From Palsa-504 sp963753225 (GTDB lineage Bacteria; Actinomycetota; Actinomycetes; Streptosporangiales; Streptosporangiaceae), in NCBI GenBank assembly GCA_963753225.1, contig CAVWBQ010000011.1:62001-126000 (forward strand): a DNA stretch of 64,000 bases, read 5' to 3'. The position numbers were made by a program, and so were the translations under genes. Positions 53,524 to 62,510 of the stretch are shown one piece after another. The notes under the pieces were generated by a model. That model was not told the DNA's origin, made no database searches, and was given only the letters and a program-made list of their open reading frames with translations. How positions within the stretch are numbered: position 1 is the first letter of the stretch; every line of letters starts with the position of its first letter.

Positions 53524-54936
53524 CTAGTGCCCGCCGCCGGAGCGAAGGACCGCGGCGTCGCCAGGGCCGTCCGCGAGCGGCCCTGGACCTAATCGGCGAG
53601 CCGGGCTCGTCCGCTCCGGGACCGCGGCGCGGGGTAACCGCTTGATCTCCGTCACTAGGCGTTGTGCCCTGGCGGGCTGCTTGCGCCGGACCGGCTGGAC
53701 CGGACGCGACCCACGGCCGCTCGTCCGGTCGAGCGACTCCGGGTCGGCCACAAAGATACCGGTAACCTCGCGGCCGTCGGCCGCCGCGGCCACGGCCGTC
53801 ATGGCCAACTGCTCGGCCGTCGCCGCCGCCGCAGACACCCCGATCACGGTCGCGGTCGTTCGCAGCGTGTCGGGAATCACCGGCGCCTGGCTATCCACCA
53901 CCGCCACGACGACCGTCAATGTGGTGTTGGGCTGCCTGTCGTCGTCCCCGTCATCAGAAACGGCGATCCGCAGCAAAGCCGACCGCTTCGATGATGCGGC
54001 CGACGGCACGACGCAGGCGGTGTGCAGCGCCGCTACGACGTCCATGTCCTGCTGCGGGCCGATCACGAGCGCGGTGGGGATGCCGTGGGTCGCGGCGAAG
54101 ACGGCGAGCTGGGGCCCCAGGGCGAGAGCTCTGGGGTCGCAGGAGAGCGACAGCACGGTGACCGAGAAGCTGCCGCTGTCGCCGTTGTACAGGGGATGGG
54201 TGTGGTCGGCCATCCCTAGCTGCTGCAGGGCCATGCGCAGCTGCCAGGCGTCCACGGCGGCCGGCTTGTAGTTCTCCAGGAGCATCGTCCAGCTCGCCGC
54301 GTCGGACGGGTGCTGAACCGGGATCGAGGCGAGGACGGGGATCCCTAGCGAATTCGCTATGTCGTCCCGCTCCCTCAGCCGCAGGTCCCTGCGGCCGATC
54401 ACCAGGGCCACGAGGACCCCGATCAGCGCACCCGCCAGCAGGCCGATCAAGCCGTAGTTGATCAGGGCCGACAGCCGCGAGTCCGTCGCGTAGCTGGCCC
54501 GCGCGAGTATCCGCGCCTGCACGTGCCCGACGGGGCTGAACCGGGGGGTGACGGCGGCGATGTAGCTGCTGGCCACGGCGTTCGCGGTGTTCTCGGCTTC
54601 GGCCGCGGTCTTGCCCTTCGCGGTAACCGAGATGACGTACGACGTGAGGCTCTTGATGCGGACGTCGCTGCGCAGCTCCGTGACCAACCGCGGCGGGCTG
54701 ACGTGCGGCAGGGCGGCTCCGAGCACCGGATCACTGTTCGCGATCACCACCTGGGTGGCCATGCTCGGCGCGGAGCTGGGCAGCAAGACCAGCGCGGTAC
54801 TGGTAACCATGGGCGGCTTGACCACGGTGTAGGCACCGCCCAGGAGCAGGCCGAGCGCCGCCATGATACCGATGAGGAGCTTGTGCCGCCGCGCGGCCTG
54901 GACTGGTCTGCGCAGATCCAGCACCTGCTGGCTCAT
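53524..54936 (-). CDS. Wzz-like polysaccharide chain-length/export regulator
   Basis: This 470-residue protein has an N-terminal helix (KLLIGIMAALGLLLGGAYTVV), an extracytoplasmic helical region (TAAEAENTANAVASSYIAAV), a second helix (LINYGLIGLLAGALIGVLVAL) and a cytoplasmic domain resembling a tyrosine-autokinase fold without a P-loop. Such proteins set polymer length or link to export. ATG 54936 follows GGAGG and overlaps the heparinase stop (ATGA). The last 60 residues are low complexity, and the true C-terminus may differ because the downstream frame runs on beneath it. Confidence 0.75.
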   Translation of the reverse strand: MSQQVLDLRRPVQAARRHKLLIGIMAALGLLLGGAYTVVKPPMVTSTALVLLPSSAPSMATQVVIANSDPVLGAALPHVSPPRLVTELRSDVRIKSLTSYVISVTAKGKTAAEAENTANAVASSYIAAVTPRFSPVGHVQARILARASYATDSRLSALINYGLIGLLAGALIGVLVALVIGRRDLRLRERDDIANSLGIPVLASIPVQHPSDAASWTMLLENYKPAAVDAWQLRMALQQLGMADHTHPLYNGDSGSFSVTVLSLSCDPRALALGPQLAVFAATHGIPTALVIGPQQDMDVVAALHTACVVPSAASSKRSALLRIAVSDDGDDDRQPNTTLTVVVAVVDSQAPVIPDTLRTTATVIGVSAAAATAEQLAMTAVAAAADGREVTGIFVADPESLDRTSGRGSRPVQPVRRKQPARAQRLVTEIKRLPRAAVPERTSPARRLGPGPLADGPGDAAVLRSGGGH

Positions 54937-57026
54937 CTAGCCTCCACTTGAATGCCCGGAGATGTGCCTGGGAGGACGTCCGATGCGCACCATGATACGG
55001 CGCGCTGGGACCTGCCTGAACTCGGCGATTCGCTGGTTTCGAAGAACTCCAGCCTGGTGGCGAGGGGTGCGCCGGGCTCGCAGCGTCCGCTGCCGACTAG
55101 GCTGAACGAGGGCACCCGGCGCCCGAACCCCGGCGAGTACCAGCCGAGGATGGGATCGTCATCCCCCCGGTGCAGGCTCCAGCGGAGCCCGGCCGGCAGC
55201 TCGAGCCGCGCGGCGCCAGGAATTAGCGCATCCGGCCAGCTCAGGATGGCATACACTCCGTCGACTTCCACCTGCACGTCGGGACCGAGATGGAAGGCAA
55301 GGCGGATGTCGTAACTGCCGCCCTCGATCTCGTCGATGATGTCAATGCTGCGTGAGGCCCGGTCCAGCAGGACGGAGCGGCGGTGCAGGGCGGGCGGAGC
55401 CAGCGAGGCGTAGCCGTCGTGCTCGGCGGTCCACCTGGCGATGTCGCCGTCGTCCATGACCTCGATCTCGCGGGTACGAGCATGGCGCACCCACAGGAAC
55501 GGCCCACCCTCCCTGGACTGATTCTGGCCGCAGAGCTCGGCGGTGTTGTGCGCGATCGTCGAGCGGAAGTACGAGCGCCAGGCGCGCTCTCCGTGATAGC
55601 AGTACGTGCCGGGGTCGGCGAGGATGTCCACCCCCGCGTAGCGGACCTCCACCGACAGGGCGTCGGCGTGGGCGTGCGCGGCGATGCTGAGGAACCCGTG
55701 TGGTCCTCCGTCACACCGGCACCAGATCTCGTTCTCGCCGGTGGTCCGGAGCAGCGTGGTGCCCGCGTCGGGGAAGCGTGACGGGCGCCGGCCGGGCCGG
55801 CCTCCGACCAGCCGCACCGGACCGGCGAGCGCGGCGACGATCGAGCTGCCCGCGTCCGCGGGCGGCCTGGGCCACCAGTCGAGCCTTCCGATCAGCGCAT
55901 CGGCGAGCGCGAGCAGCGACGGCCACCGGTTCGGCACGGGGGTGTCGAGCAGCAGGGCGCAGCCCTCGTCGGAGTCCCCCTGCCGGGGCGGCCGCAGGCG
56001 CTCGTCGAGCAGCGCCGCCGCGCTATCCGCCATCGCACCCAGCCGTTCCCAGGTGGCGTTGCTGAGCGGGTGGCCGCTTACTCCCGCTTCCACCGCGGCG
56101 AGGAAGCCGAGTTCGGCCACGAAGCACTGGTAGTCGGAGGCAAGCTCGCGGTTGATGCCGGACGGGAAGGTGTTGCGGATGAGCTCTCGCTCGAGCAGTT
56201 GCGCGGACTTGCGCCGCCAGTTCTCGCTTTGCGGGAACCACGGGAAGGCGCAGCTGGCCACCAGCAGCCCGGCCGCCTCGGCGATCAAGTGGTTATTGGC
56301 CGAGGAACCACGGCTGGGGAACGCGGCGAGATACTGCTGATGCCAGTGGATCTGCCGCAGGGCGAGCGCGTCCCGCTCGAACAGGTCGGCCACGCCAGGC
56401 CAGTCATCGAGCAGGCGCCGGATCCAGGCCAGACTGATCAGGCGGACGCCGAGCTCGATACCGCTAGTCCAGTGCACGCCGGACAGGAAGGGGTTCTCCC
56501 GCCACCAGGAGCGGAGGTGCTCGGCCACCCGGCTGGCGTACCTATCGTCCCCAGTGAGGAACCAGGCGGTGGCCAGCAGCGTGAGGTGCTGCAGCCGGGA
56601 GATCTCCCAGACCTGCTTGACGTTGCCGACCTCTTCTTCCGAGCGGTGGTTGACCCGGAAGGCGTAGCAGCCGGGATCGGAGCGGCGGTTCGTCACCGGG
56701 TCGCGGAACCAGTCGGGCCGGACCATATCGGTCCGCACCACGCCCAGGGCCTCCCACTCCCCCTCGAGCAGCCGATCCGCGCAGGCCACGATGGCAGCTC
56801 GGGCCTCGGCGGGAACCCGCGCGGCGGTGCCCGGCGGCAGGACAGCGGTGAACCTGCGGTCGCCGCCCGGCGGCGGGGTGATGGCCGCGAGGTCGTCCCT
56901 GGTCAGCTGCCGGCTGGCCCACGCCGCCCGGAACACCTGGTCACGTGCGCGCGTGGCGATCTCGCTGGGCGACATCCGGGCCAGCCGACGCGCGTACCAG
57001 CCCAGTCGTGATGATGTTGCGTTCAC
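54933..57026 (-). CDS. Heparinase II/III family polysaccharide lyase
   Basis: This 697-residue protein has an alpha-helical N-terminal toroid (YARRLARMSPSEIATRARDQ, VNHRSEEEVGNVKQVWEISR, GSSANNHLIAEAAGL) and a C-terminal beta-sandwich with LSIAAHAHADALSVEVRYAG and DILADPGTYCYHGE, the region with the catalytic and zinc-binding residues in PL12-like lyases. No signal peptide is visible, so it may act in the cytoplasm or be exported another way. In surface-polymer operons such lyases trim or modify the polymer. Its GTG start overlaps the preceding gene's stop (GTGA). Confidence 0.82.
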   Translation of the reverse strand: MNATSSRLGWYARRLARMSPSEIATRARDQVFRAAWASRQLTRDDLAAITPPPGGDRRFTAVLPPGTAARVPAEARAAIVACADRLLEGEWEALGVVRTDMVRPDWFRDPVTNRRSDPGCYAFRVNHRSEEEVGNVKQVWEISRLQHLTLLATAWFLTGDDRYASRVAEHLRSWWRENPFLSGVHWTSGIELGVRLISLAWIRRLLDDWPGVADLFERDALALRQIHWHQQYLAAFPSRGSSANNHLIAEAAGLLVASCAFPWFPQSENWRRKSAQLLERELIRNTFPSGINRELASDYQCFVAELGFLAAVEAGVSGHPLSNATWERLGAMADSAAALLDERLRPPRQGDSDEGCALLLDTPVPNRWPSLLALADALIGRLDWWPRPPADAGSSIVAALAGPVRLVGGRPGRRPSRFPDAGTTLLRTTGENEIWCRCDGGPHGFLSIAAHAHADALSVEVRYAGVDILADPGTYCYHGERAWRSYFRSTIAHNTAELCGQNQSREGGPFLWVRHARTREIEVMDDGDIARWTAEHDGYASLAPPALHRRSVLLDRASRSIDIIDEIEGGSYDIRLAFHLGPDVQVEVDGVYAILSWPDALIPGAARLELPAGLRWSLHRGDDDPILGWYSPGFGRRVPSFSLVGSGRCEPGAPLATRLEFFETSESPSSGRSQRAVSWCASDVLPGTSPGIQVEAR

Positions 57027-59203
57027 ACGTGCTCCGGCCGGCCACTCAGCAGGCTCTCGCCCACGGCGATCGTCGCCTTGGTCGTGGCGATCAGGGATTC
57101 GATGGAGATGGGTATTGGCGTGCCGGCCAGGACCGCCTCGACGAACCGGGTCAGCTCGGCCTGCTGGCCCTTGTCCTGGCCGCCCCGGGACCGCGTGGCG
57201 CTCTCCTTCCGCCCGCTCCAGACCGTCGCTTTCCTGAAGTTGTCCAGGCGCGCGCTGCGGCCGCCGGCCGCGGCGTCGAGAGTCTCCTTCTGGTAGCGCG
57301 GATTGCCGCCCGTGACGTAGGTGACGGCACCGCTCGAGCCGTTCTGGAACCGCACGGTGACCTGCACATCGTCCTTCTCGGGGCCCTTGGCGGCGTAAAT
57401 CTCCTCGGGCATGCTCCCGGCCCACCAGCTGAGGGTGTCGATGAAGTGACCGCCTTCGCCGACGAACCGTGATCCTTCCAGGGCGTCGTTCGTATACCAG
57501 CTGTCGGCGGCCAGCGGGCCCGCGTTGACCAGGTAGCGCGTGACCGAGTTCGAGCTGGGGGGCCCGAACTCGGCCTTCATCTGCGCGAGCAGGGGCGCGA
57601 AGCGCCGGTTGAACCCCACCATCAGCCGGTCGTTGCCGGTGCTGACGATGGCCTCGACCACCCGGTCGACCTCGTCACGGGTCAGGGCCAGGGGCTTCTC
57701 CACGAAGACGGCCTTGCCCGTCCCCAGGGCCCGGCAGACCAGGTCCGCGTGGGAGTGATGGCGGGTCACGATGAAGATCGCGTCGAGGGCGGAGTCCTCG
57801 AGCACGGCGCTGGCGCTGGTCGACGCCGTGGCGAACCCGAAGCGCCGCTGCGCGTTGACCGCGGACAGCGACCGGTTCGTGGCCACGTGAGCGAGGCCGG
57901 CCTTCTCCATCCGGGCGAGCTGCGGCAGCAGCATCGAGGAGGCATAGTTGCCGGCCCCGATGAACCCGATCGCCAGCCGCCCGCTGTCCTTGCCTCGGGG
58001 CAGCGCCCCGGTGCTGGCCCGGACCATGCTGCTGCCCGCCGCCAGCGGCGGGCTGTCCGCCTCCGCGGGCGGGGCCGGGTACTCCAGCAGGACGCCCACG
58101 GCCTTGAGCGCCCCCGAGGAAAGATCGGCATAGACGGTGCTCGCGTTCTCAAACGGGAAGACGCCGGAGACGAGCGTCTCGACCTCGAGCTCCTTGCGCG
58201 CGATGAGGTCGAGGAAGCATTCGAGGTTGCGGCGCTCGGTCCACCGCACGTAACCGATCGGGTAGTCGATGCCCTCGAGCTCATAGCGCTCGTCGTACCG
58301 CCCAGGACCGTACGACCGGGAGAACCGGACGTCGAGCTCCTTGTCGTAGTAGGCATTCCAGGGCAGGTCCAGCTTGGTCTTGCCGATGTCCACGACGCGG
58401 GCGCGATCGCGGGCGAGCCGGGCCGCGGTCTCCACCGGGCCGTTGGACGACCCGCCCGCGGCCAGGAAGATGTGGTCAGCCCCGTGCCCGTTCGTGATCT
58501 CGTCGAGCGCGCGCTGCACGGCGTCCATGCCGTCGCCGCCGGGAGCCGCGCACAGCACCGCCCCCGCCTGCTCGGCCAGCTTGCAGCGCTCCTCGATCAC
58601 GTCGAGCCCGATGACCCGGACCCCGGAGGCGATGAGGAGCCGGACGACCAGCTGGCCGACCAGGCCGAGGCCGATGACGCACGCCGTGTCCCCGAGCTGA
58701 ACCTCGGCGCGCCGCACGCCGTGCATCGCGATCGAGCCGACGGTGGCGAAGGCGGCGTGCTCCGGCGCGACGCCCTGCGGGACCGCCGCGCACAGGTTGA
58801 CCGGGATCCAGTTGTACTCGGCGTGGAGCGCGAACTCGTTGCCCGCCGCCGCGACCAGCTGCCCGACCTTGAACTCCTCGGCCCCCTGTCCCACCTCGGT
58901 CACCACGCCGCACAGCGAGTAGCCGAGCGGCGTGTAGGAGTCGAGCCGGTTCATGACCTTCTTATAGGTGGCGACCGCGCCCTGCTGCGAGACCGTGTCC
59001 AGAACCTTGCGCACCTGGTCCGGCCGCGCCCGCGCCTTGCCCACCATCGACATCTTGGCCTCGGCCACCTTCATCATCTCCGTGCCCGTGGAGATGAGGG
59101 AGAACAGCGACTGGACGAGGACGCCACCCGGGCGGCACACCGGAGACGGCGAATCGATCACGGCGAGCTCACCGGACTTGTAGTTCTGGGCTATCTGCTT
59201 CAT
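57023..59203 (-). CDS. Bi-domain oxidoreductase: zinc-type alcohol dehydrogenase fused to Gfo/Idh/MocA dehydrogenase
   Basis: This 726-residue protein has an N-terminal MDR domain (about 1-370: GYSLCGVVTEVGQGAEEFKV, Rossmann VIGLGLVGQLVVRLL) and a C-terminal Gfo/Idh/MocA domain (about 395-726: GFIGAGNYASSMLLPQL, the EKP motif in VFVEKPLALTRDEVD, GEGGHFIDTLSWW). The same fusion recurs in bacterial exopolysaccharide loci next to heparinase-like lyases. Two linked oxidation-reduction steps on a nucleotide or lipid-linked sugar are inferred. The start ATG 59203 follows GAGGAA. It sits between asnB and the lyase with close spacing. Confidence 0.85.
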   Translation of the reverse strand: MKQIAQNYKSGELAVIDSPSPVCRPGGVLVQSLFSLISTGTEMMKVAEAKMSMVGKARARPDQVRKVLDTVSQQGAVATYKKVMNRLDSYTPLGYSLCGVVTEVGQGAEEFKVGQLVAAAGNEFALHAEYNWIPVNLCAAVPQGVAPEHAAFATVGSIAMHGVRRAEVQLGDTACVIGLGLVGQLVVRLLIASGVRVIGLDVIEERCKLAEQAGAVLCAAPGGDGMDAVQRALDEITNGHGADHIFLAAGGSSNGPVETAARLARDRARVVDIGKTKLDLPWNAYYDKELDVRFSRSYGPGRYDERYELEGIDYPIGYVRWTERRNLECFLDLIARKELEVETLVSGVFPFENASTVYADLSSGALKAVGVLLEYPAPPAEADSPPLAAGSSMVRASTGALPRGKDSGRLAIGFIGAGNYASSMLLPQLARMEKAGLAHVATNRSLSAVNAQRRFGFATASTSASAVLEDSALDAIFIVTRHHSHADLVCRALGTGKAVFVEKPLALTRDEVDRVVEAIVSTGNDRLMVGFNRRFAPLLAQMKAEFGPPSSNSVTRYLVNAGPLAADSWYTNDALEGSRFVGEGGHFIDTLSWWAGSMPEEIYAAKGPEKDDVQVTVRFQNGSSGAVTYVTGGNPRYQKETLDAAAGGRSARLDNFRKATVWSGRKESATRSRGGQDKGQQAELTRFVEAVLAGTPIPISIESLIATTKATIAVGESLLSGRPEHV

Positions 59204-59217
59204 CGGGTTCCTCGGAA

Positions 59218-61125
59218 TCAGGCCGCGACGCCCATGGCCCGCATGTTGCGGTACCACAGCTCCATCGTCAGCAGCTGCCATATCTGCTTGGCGCGGTCCT
59301 CGCGGCCGGCCTGTTCATCGTCGATCAGCTGACGTAGCGGGCCGGACCGGATCAGCCCGGCCCCGGTCAGCTCGCCTCCGACCAGCACGTCGTTGATGAG
59401 CTGCTGCAGGTCGTTGCGCACCCAGGCGCGCAGCGGGGCGCTGAAGGAGGCCTTCGGCCGGTACACGATCTCGCGCGGCAGCCAGCTCTCCGCGGCGCGC
59501 TTGAGCGCGAGCTTGCCCTGCCGTCCCGAGATCTTGTCGCTGCCCTTGATCGAGAACGCCGCGCGGGCCACGACCGGGTCGACGAACGGGACGCGGATCT
59601 CGACGGACGCCGCCATGCTCGCCCGGTCGCTGTACGCCAGGTTCAAGCCGGGCAGGAAGAGCCGCGAGTCGGCCAGGCACATCCGGTTGACCTCGTCCGG
59701 CAGCGAGTTGTCGTGGTAGATGGCTCTGTGGCCGTCCAGGACCTGATCCACGTAGCCTGCCAGGTCCGGGCCGACCAGGCTGGTCAGCTCGTCCCCGTCG
59801 TACAGGGTGTAGCTGCGGCGGAACCGCGGCTCCTCGGGCAGGTCGGCAAAGGTCAGGAAGCGCTTCGCGAAGCGCGCGTAGCGCAGGCCCCGGCCCCGGA
59901 AGCTGACCGGGACCCGGTCCACGGCATAGTGCAGCCCGGCCCGTGCGGGAGCCGGGAGCCGGTGGTAGCGGCCCGCCATCACGCACGCGAGGTGCTTGCG
60001 GTAACCGCCGAACAGCTCGTCGGCGCCCATGCCGGAGAGGATCACCTTGACGCCGCGCTCGCGGGCGGCCTGGCACATCAGCAGCGTGTTGATGGCGGCG
60101 GGATCGCCGATCGGCTCGTCGAGCGTGTCCACCATGCGCGGCAGGAGGTCCACGATGTTCGGGGAGATCTCGATCTCGTGCAGGTCGACGCCGTATCGCG
60201 CTGCGACCTTGCGCGCGTAGACGGCGTCGTCGGGCATCGCCTCGAGCCGCTGGTCCTCGGGCCGGAACGTGATCGTGTAGGCGTCGATCTCCTGGGCCGC
60301 CTGGTGGGCCAGGACGGTGACGATGCTCGAGTCCAGGCCGCCGGAGAGGAAGCTCGACACCGGCACGTCGGCGATCAGGTGGGCGGCCACCGATTCCTCG
60401 ATTACCGAGCCTAGGTCGACCGCGGGCCCCGCGGCAGCTTCCGCCGCCACCTCCGCGATCCGCCAGTAGTGCTCCAGCTGGGAGCGGCCGTCCGGGCTGA
60501 AGCGCGCCCACGACCCGGCCGGAAGCTTGCTTACCTCGGCGATGGCGCACCACTGCTCGGGCACCCAGTAATAGAGCATCGAAGCGACCAGGGCGCCCGG
60601 CTGGATCCGCATCTCCGTGCCTGCCGCCGCGACCAGCGCCTTCAGCTCGGAGGCGAAGATCACCCCGTCGCCGCGCGGCATGTAGAAGAGCGGCTTGATG
60701 CCCAGCGGGTCGCGAGCCAGGAAGAGGTCCCCGCTCTTCTCGTCGGCCAGCGCGAACGCGAACATGCCGCGGAACCGGCGCAGCGCCTGCGGGCCCCAGT
60801 GCCGCCACGCCTCGAGTACCACCTCGGTGTCGGAGGTGGTGACGAAGCTGACTCCCCGGCCGACCAGCTCGGCCTTCAGCTCCTTGTAGTTGTACAGCTC
60901 GCCGTTGTAGACGAGCGTCAGGCCATCCTTGGACAGCGGCTGGTCGGCCGCCGCGGACAGGTCGATGATCGAGAGCCGCCGGTGCCCGAGCTGGATCGAG
61001 ACCCGTTCGGTCTCATGATTCCAGGTCCCGGTCGCGTCCGGGCCCCGGTGCGCGATGCGGTCGGTCATGACGTCCACCAGCTTGCGCCCGTCCGTCTGCT
61101 GGTAGCACCCGGCGATTCCGCACAT
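59218..61125 (-). CDS. asnB: Asparagine synthase (glutamine-hydrolysing), surface-locus type
   Basis: This 635-residue protein has an N-terminal class II glutaminase domain with Cys2 (MCGIAGCY, HRGPDATGTW, LVYNGELYN) and a C-terminal ATP-pyrophosphatase domain (FLSGGLDSSIVTVLA, LSGMGADELFGGYRKH). AsnB-like enzymes in polysaccharide loci often amidate uronic acids or other carboxylates rather than aspartate, which suits this operon, but the sequence cannot distinguish these. ATG 61125 directly follows the GT4 stop (TAGATG), with GGAGG inside that gene. The frame is intact and full length. Confidence 0.88.
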   Translation of the reverse strand: MCGIAGCYQQTDGRKLVDVMTDRIAHRGPDATGTWNHETERVSIQLGHRRLSIIDLSAAADQPLSKDGLTLVYNGELYNYKELKAELVGRGVSFVTTSDTEVVLEAWRHWGPQALRRFRGMFAFALADEKSGDLFLARDPLGIKPLFYMPRGDGVIFASELKALVAAAGTEMRIQPGALVASMLYYWVPEQWCAIAEVSKLPAGSWARFSPDGRSQLEHYWRIAEVAAEAAAGPAVDLGSVIEESVAAHLIADVPVSSFLSGGLDSSIVTVLAHQAAQEIDAYTITFRPEDQRLEAMPDDAVYARKVAARYGVDLHEIEISPNIVDLLPRMVDTLDEPIGDPAAINTLLMCQAARERGVKVILSGMGADELFGGYRKHLACVMAGRYHRLPAPARAGLHYAVDRVPVSFRGRGLRYARFAKRFLTFADLPEEPRFRRSYTLYDGDELTSLVGPDLAGYVDQVLDGHRAIYHDNSLPDEVNRMCLADSRLFLPGLNLAYSDRASMAASVEIRVPFVDPVVARAAFSIKGSDKISGRQGKLALKRAAESWLPREIVYRPKASFSAPLRAWVRNDLQQLINDVLVGGELTGAGLIRSGPLRQLIDDEQAGREDRAKQIWQLLTMELWYRNMRAMGVAA

Positions 61126-62349
61126 CTAAGCCTCCGCAGCCGGCTCGAGGACCTTAGCGCCACCCGTCAGGCGCTGGTAGACGCCCAGGTAGGCACGCTC
61201 CTGGTGACACCAGGCCAGCTCCTGCTCGACGCGAGCCCGCCCCAGCTTGCCCAGCTCGGCCCGCTTCGGCTCGTCGTCCATGAGCGCCACGATCGCCCTG
61301 GCGTACTCGCGCACGTCGTTGGGCTTCACGTACACCGCGGCGTCCCCCATAGAGACCCGGGTCTCGCGCAGGTCGAAGGCGACGACCGGAAGCTCGAAGG
61401 CCATGTACTCCATCGACTTGTTCATCGTCGACACGTCGTTGAGCGGGTTCTTGGGATCGGGGGAAAGGCCGACGTCCGCGGTAGACATGATGCGCGTGAC
61501 CAGCTCGTCCGGCGCCCGGCCGGTGAACTCCACCACTCCCGCCAGGCCCAGCTCGTCGCGGAGCGCCACCAGCTCGTCGAAGCAGTCTCCCGAGCCGATC
61601 AGCGTGAACGCGATGTCGTCGCGGCCGAGCTCGCGGACCACCGCGTCGGCGGCCCGCACGACGATGTCGACGCCGTCCTGGGGTCCCATCACGCCGATAT
61701 AGGCGGCGAGGTACCGGCGGTCCCGGCGCTGCGCGGGGTCGGCGGGGCCGCGCCGGAGGCGCTCCGGATCGGGGCCGGTCCGGACGACGGTGACGTCACG
61801 GGGGGACTTGCGGCTCCGCCGTATCGCGATGTCGCGGTAGGAGTCGTTCGTGGAGATCACGTGATCCGCCGACCGGTGCGTCCTGCGTTCCATGGCACGC
61901 AGCCCCAGGTACGGTAGCCGGGGCCCGCCAGGGAAGCGGGACTCGAACAGCTCGGGGCACAGGTCGTGGTGGTCGAAGACGAACTTGGTGCCCTCGATGG
62001 CACGGAAGGCCAGAGCAATAGGCCAGAAGATGTCCGGCGGATTACAGGCCTGGATTACCGCGAAGCGGCCCGACCGCCTCGCCTTGAGGGTCAGCCAGGC
62101 CGTCGCGACGAACGAGTACACATACTCCGCGATGAAGCTGGCCTTGCTGCCGCCTGGGGCGTAGGGCCGGTACTTGTACACCTGTACCGTATCGATGACC
62201 TGGTACGAGGGATCGCCTTTGCCTTTCGGGCAGACGACGGCCACCCCGTAACCCGCCGAGGCCAGGGCCTGGCACTCCAGCCACACCCGCCGGTCGAAGG
62301 GCACTGGCAGGTTCTGCACGATGATCAGTACGCGGGGCTTCACCCTCAC
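61126..62349 (-). CDS. Glycosyltransferase family 4
   Basis: This 407-residue GT-B enzyme has an N-terminal acceptor domain (VLIIVQNLPVPFDRRVWLE, the WbuB-like opening) and a C-terminal donor domain with GVMGPQDGVDIVVRA, LIGSGDCFDELVAL and the EX7E-like NKSMEYMAFELPVVAFD. It transfers a sugar from a nucleotide donor to a lipid-linked acceptor. The GTG at 62349 is chosen because homologues begin near it; an ATG at 62448 would add 33 residues. It is the first gene of the five-gene leftward operon ending at the Wzz-like gene and is divergent from the epimerase at 62511. Confidence 0.82.
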   Translation of the reverse strand: MRVKPRVLIIVQNLPVPFDRRVWLECQALASAGYGVAVVCPKGKGDPSYQVIDTVQVYKYRPYAPGGSKASFIAEYVYSFVATAWLTLKARRSGRFAVIQACNPPDIFWPIALAFRAIEGTKFVFDHHDLCPELFESRFPGGPRLPYLGLRAMERRTHRSADHVISTNDSYRDIAIRRSRKSPRDVTVVRTGPDPERLRRGPADPAQRRDRRYLAAYIGVMGPQDGVDIVVRAADAVVRELGRDDIAFTLIGSGDCFDELVALRDELGLAGVVEFTGRAPDELVTRIMSTADVGLSPDPKNPLNDVSTMNKSMEYMAFELPVVAFDLRETRVSMGDAAVYVKPNDVREYARAIVALMDDEPKRAELGKLGRARVEQELAWCHQERAYLGVYQRLTGGAKVLEPAAEA

Positions 62350-62510
62350 TAGAGCGCCTGGCGGGTCGGCCTGATACGCCCATTTGCCCTTTTTAGCTTC
62401 TCGCCCTTGTGATGTTATGTACGGAAGAAGGCGCCACAAAGGTATCAAGCCACGCTCGCCGGGGATCTTGTTAGCAGCAAGCCATCCGTATGCGGAACAT
62501 GGGGGTAGGA

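Noticed and set aside
53642..57472. Long open frames on the plus strand opposite the polysaccharide operon
   Set aside because: They mirror well-supported minus-strand genes, have no ribosome binding sites and encode low-complexity Arg/Ala/Gly sequence.
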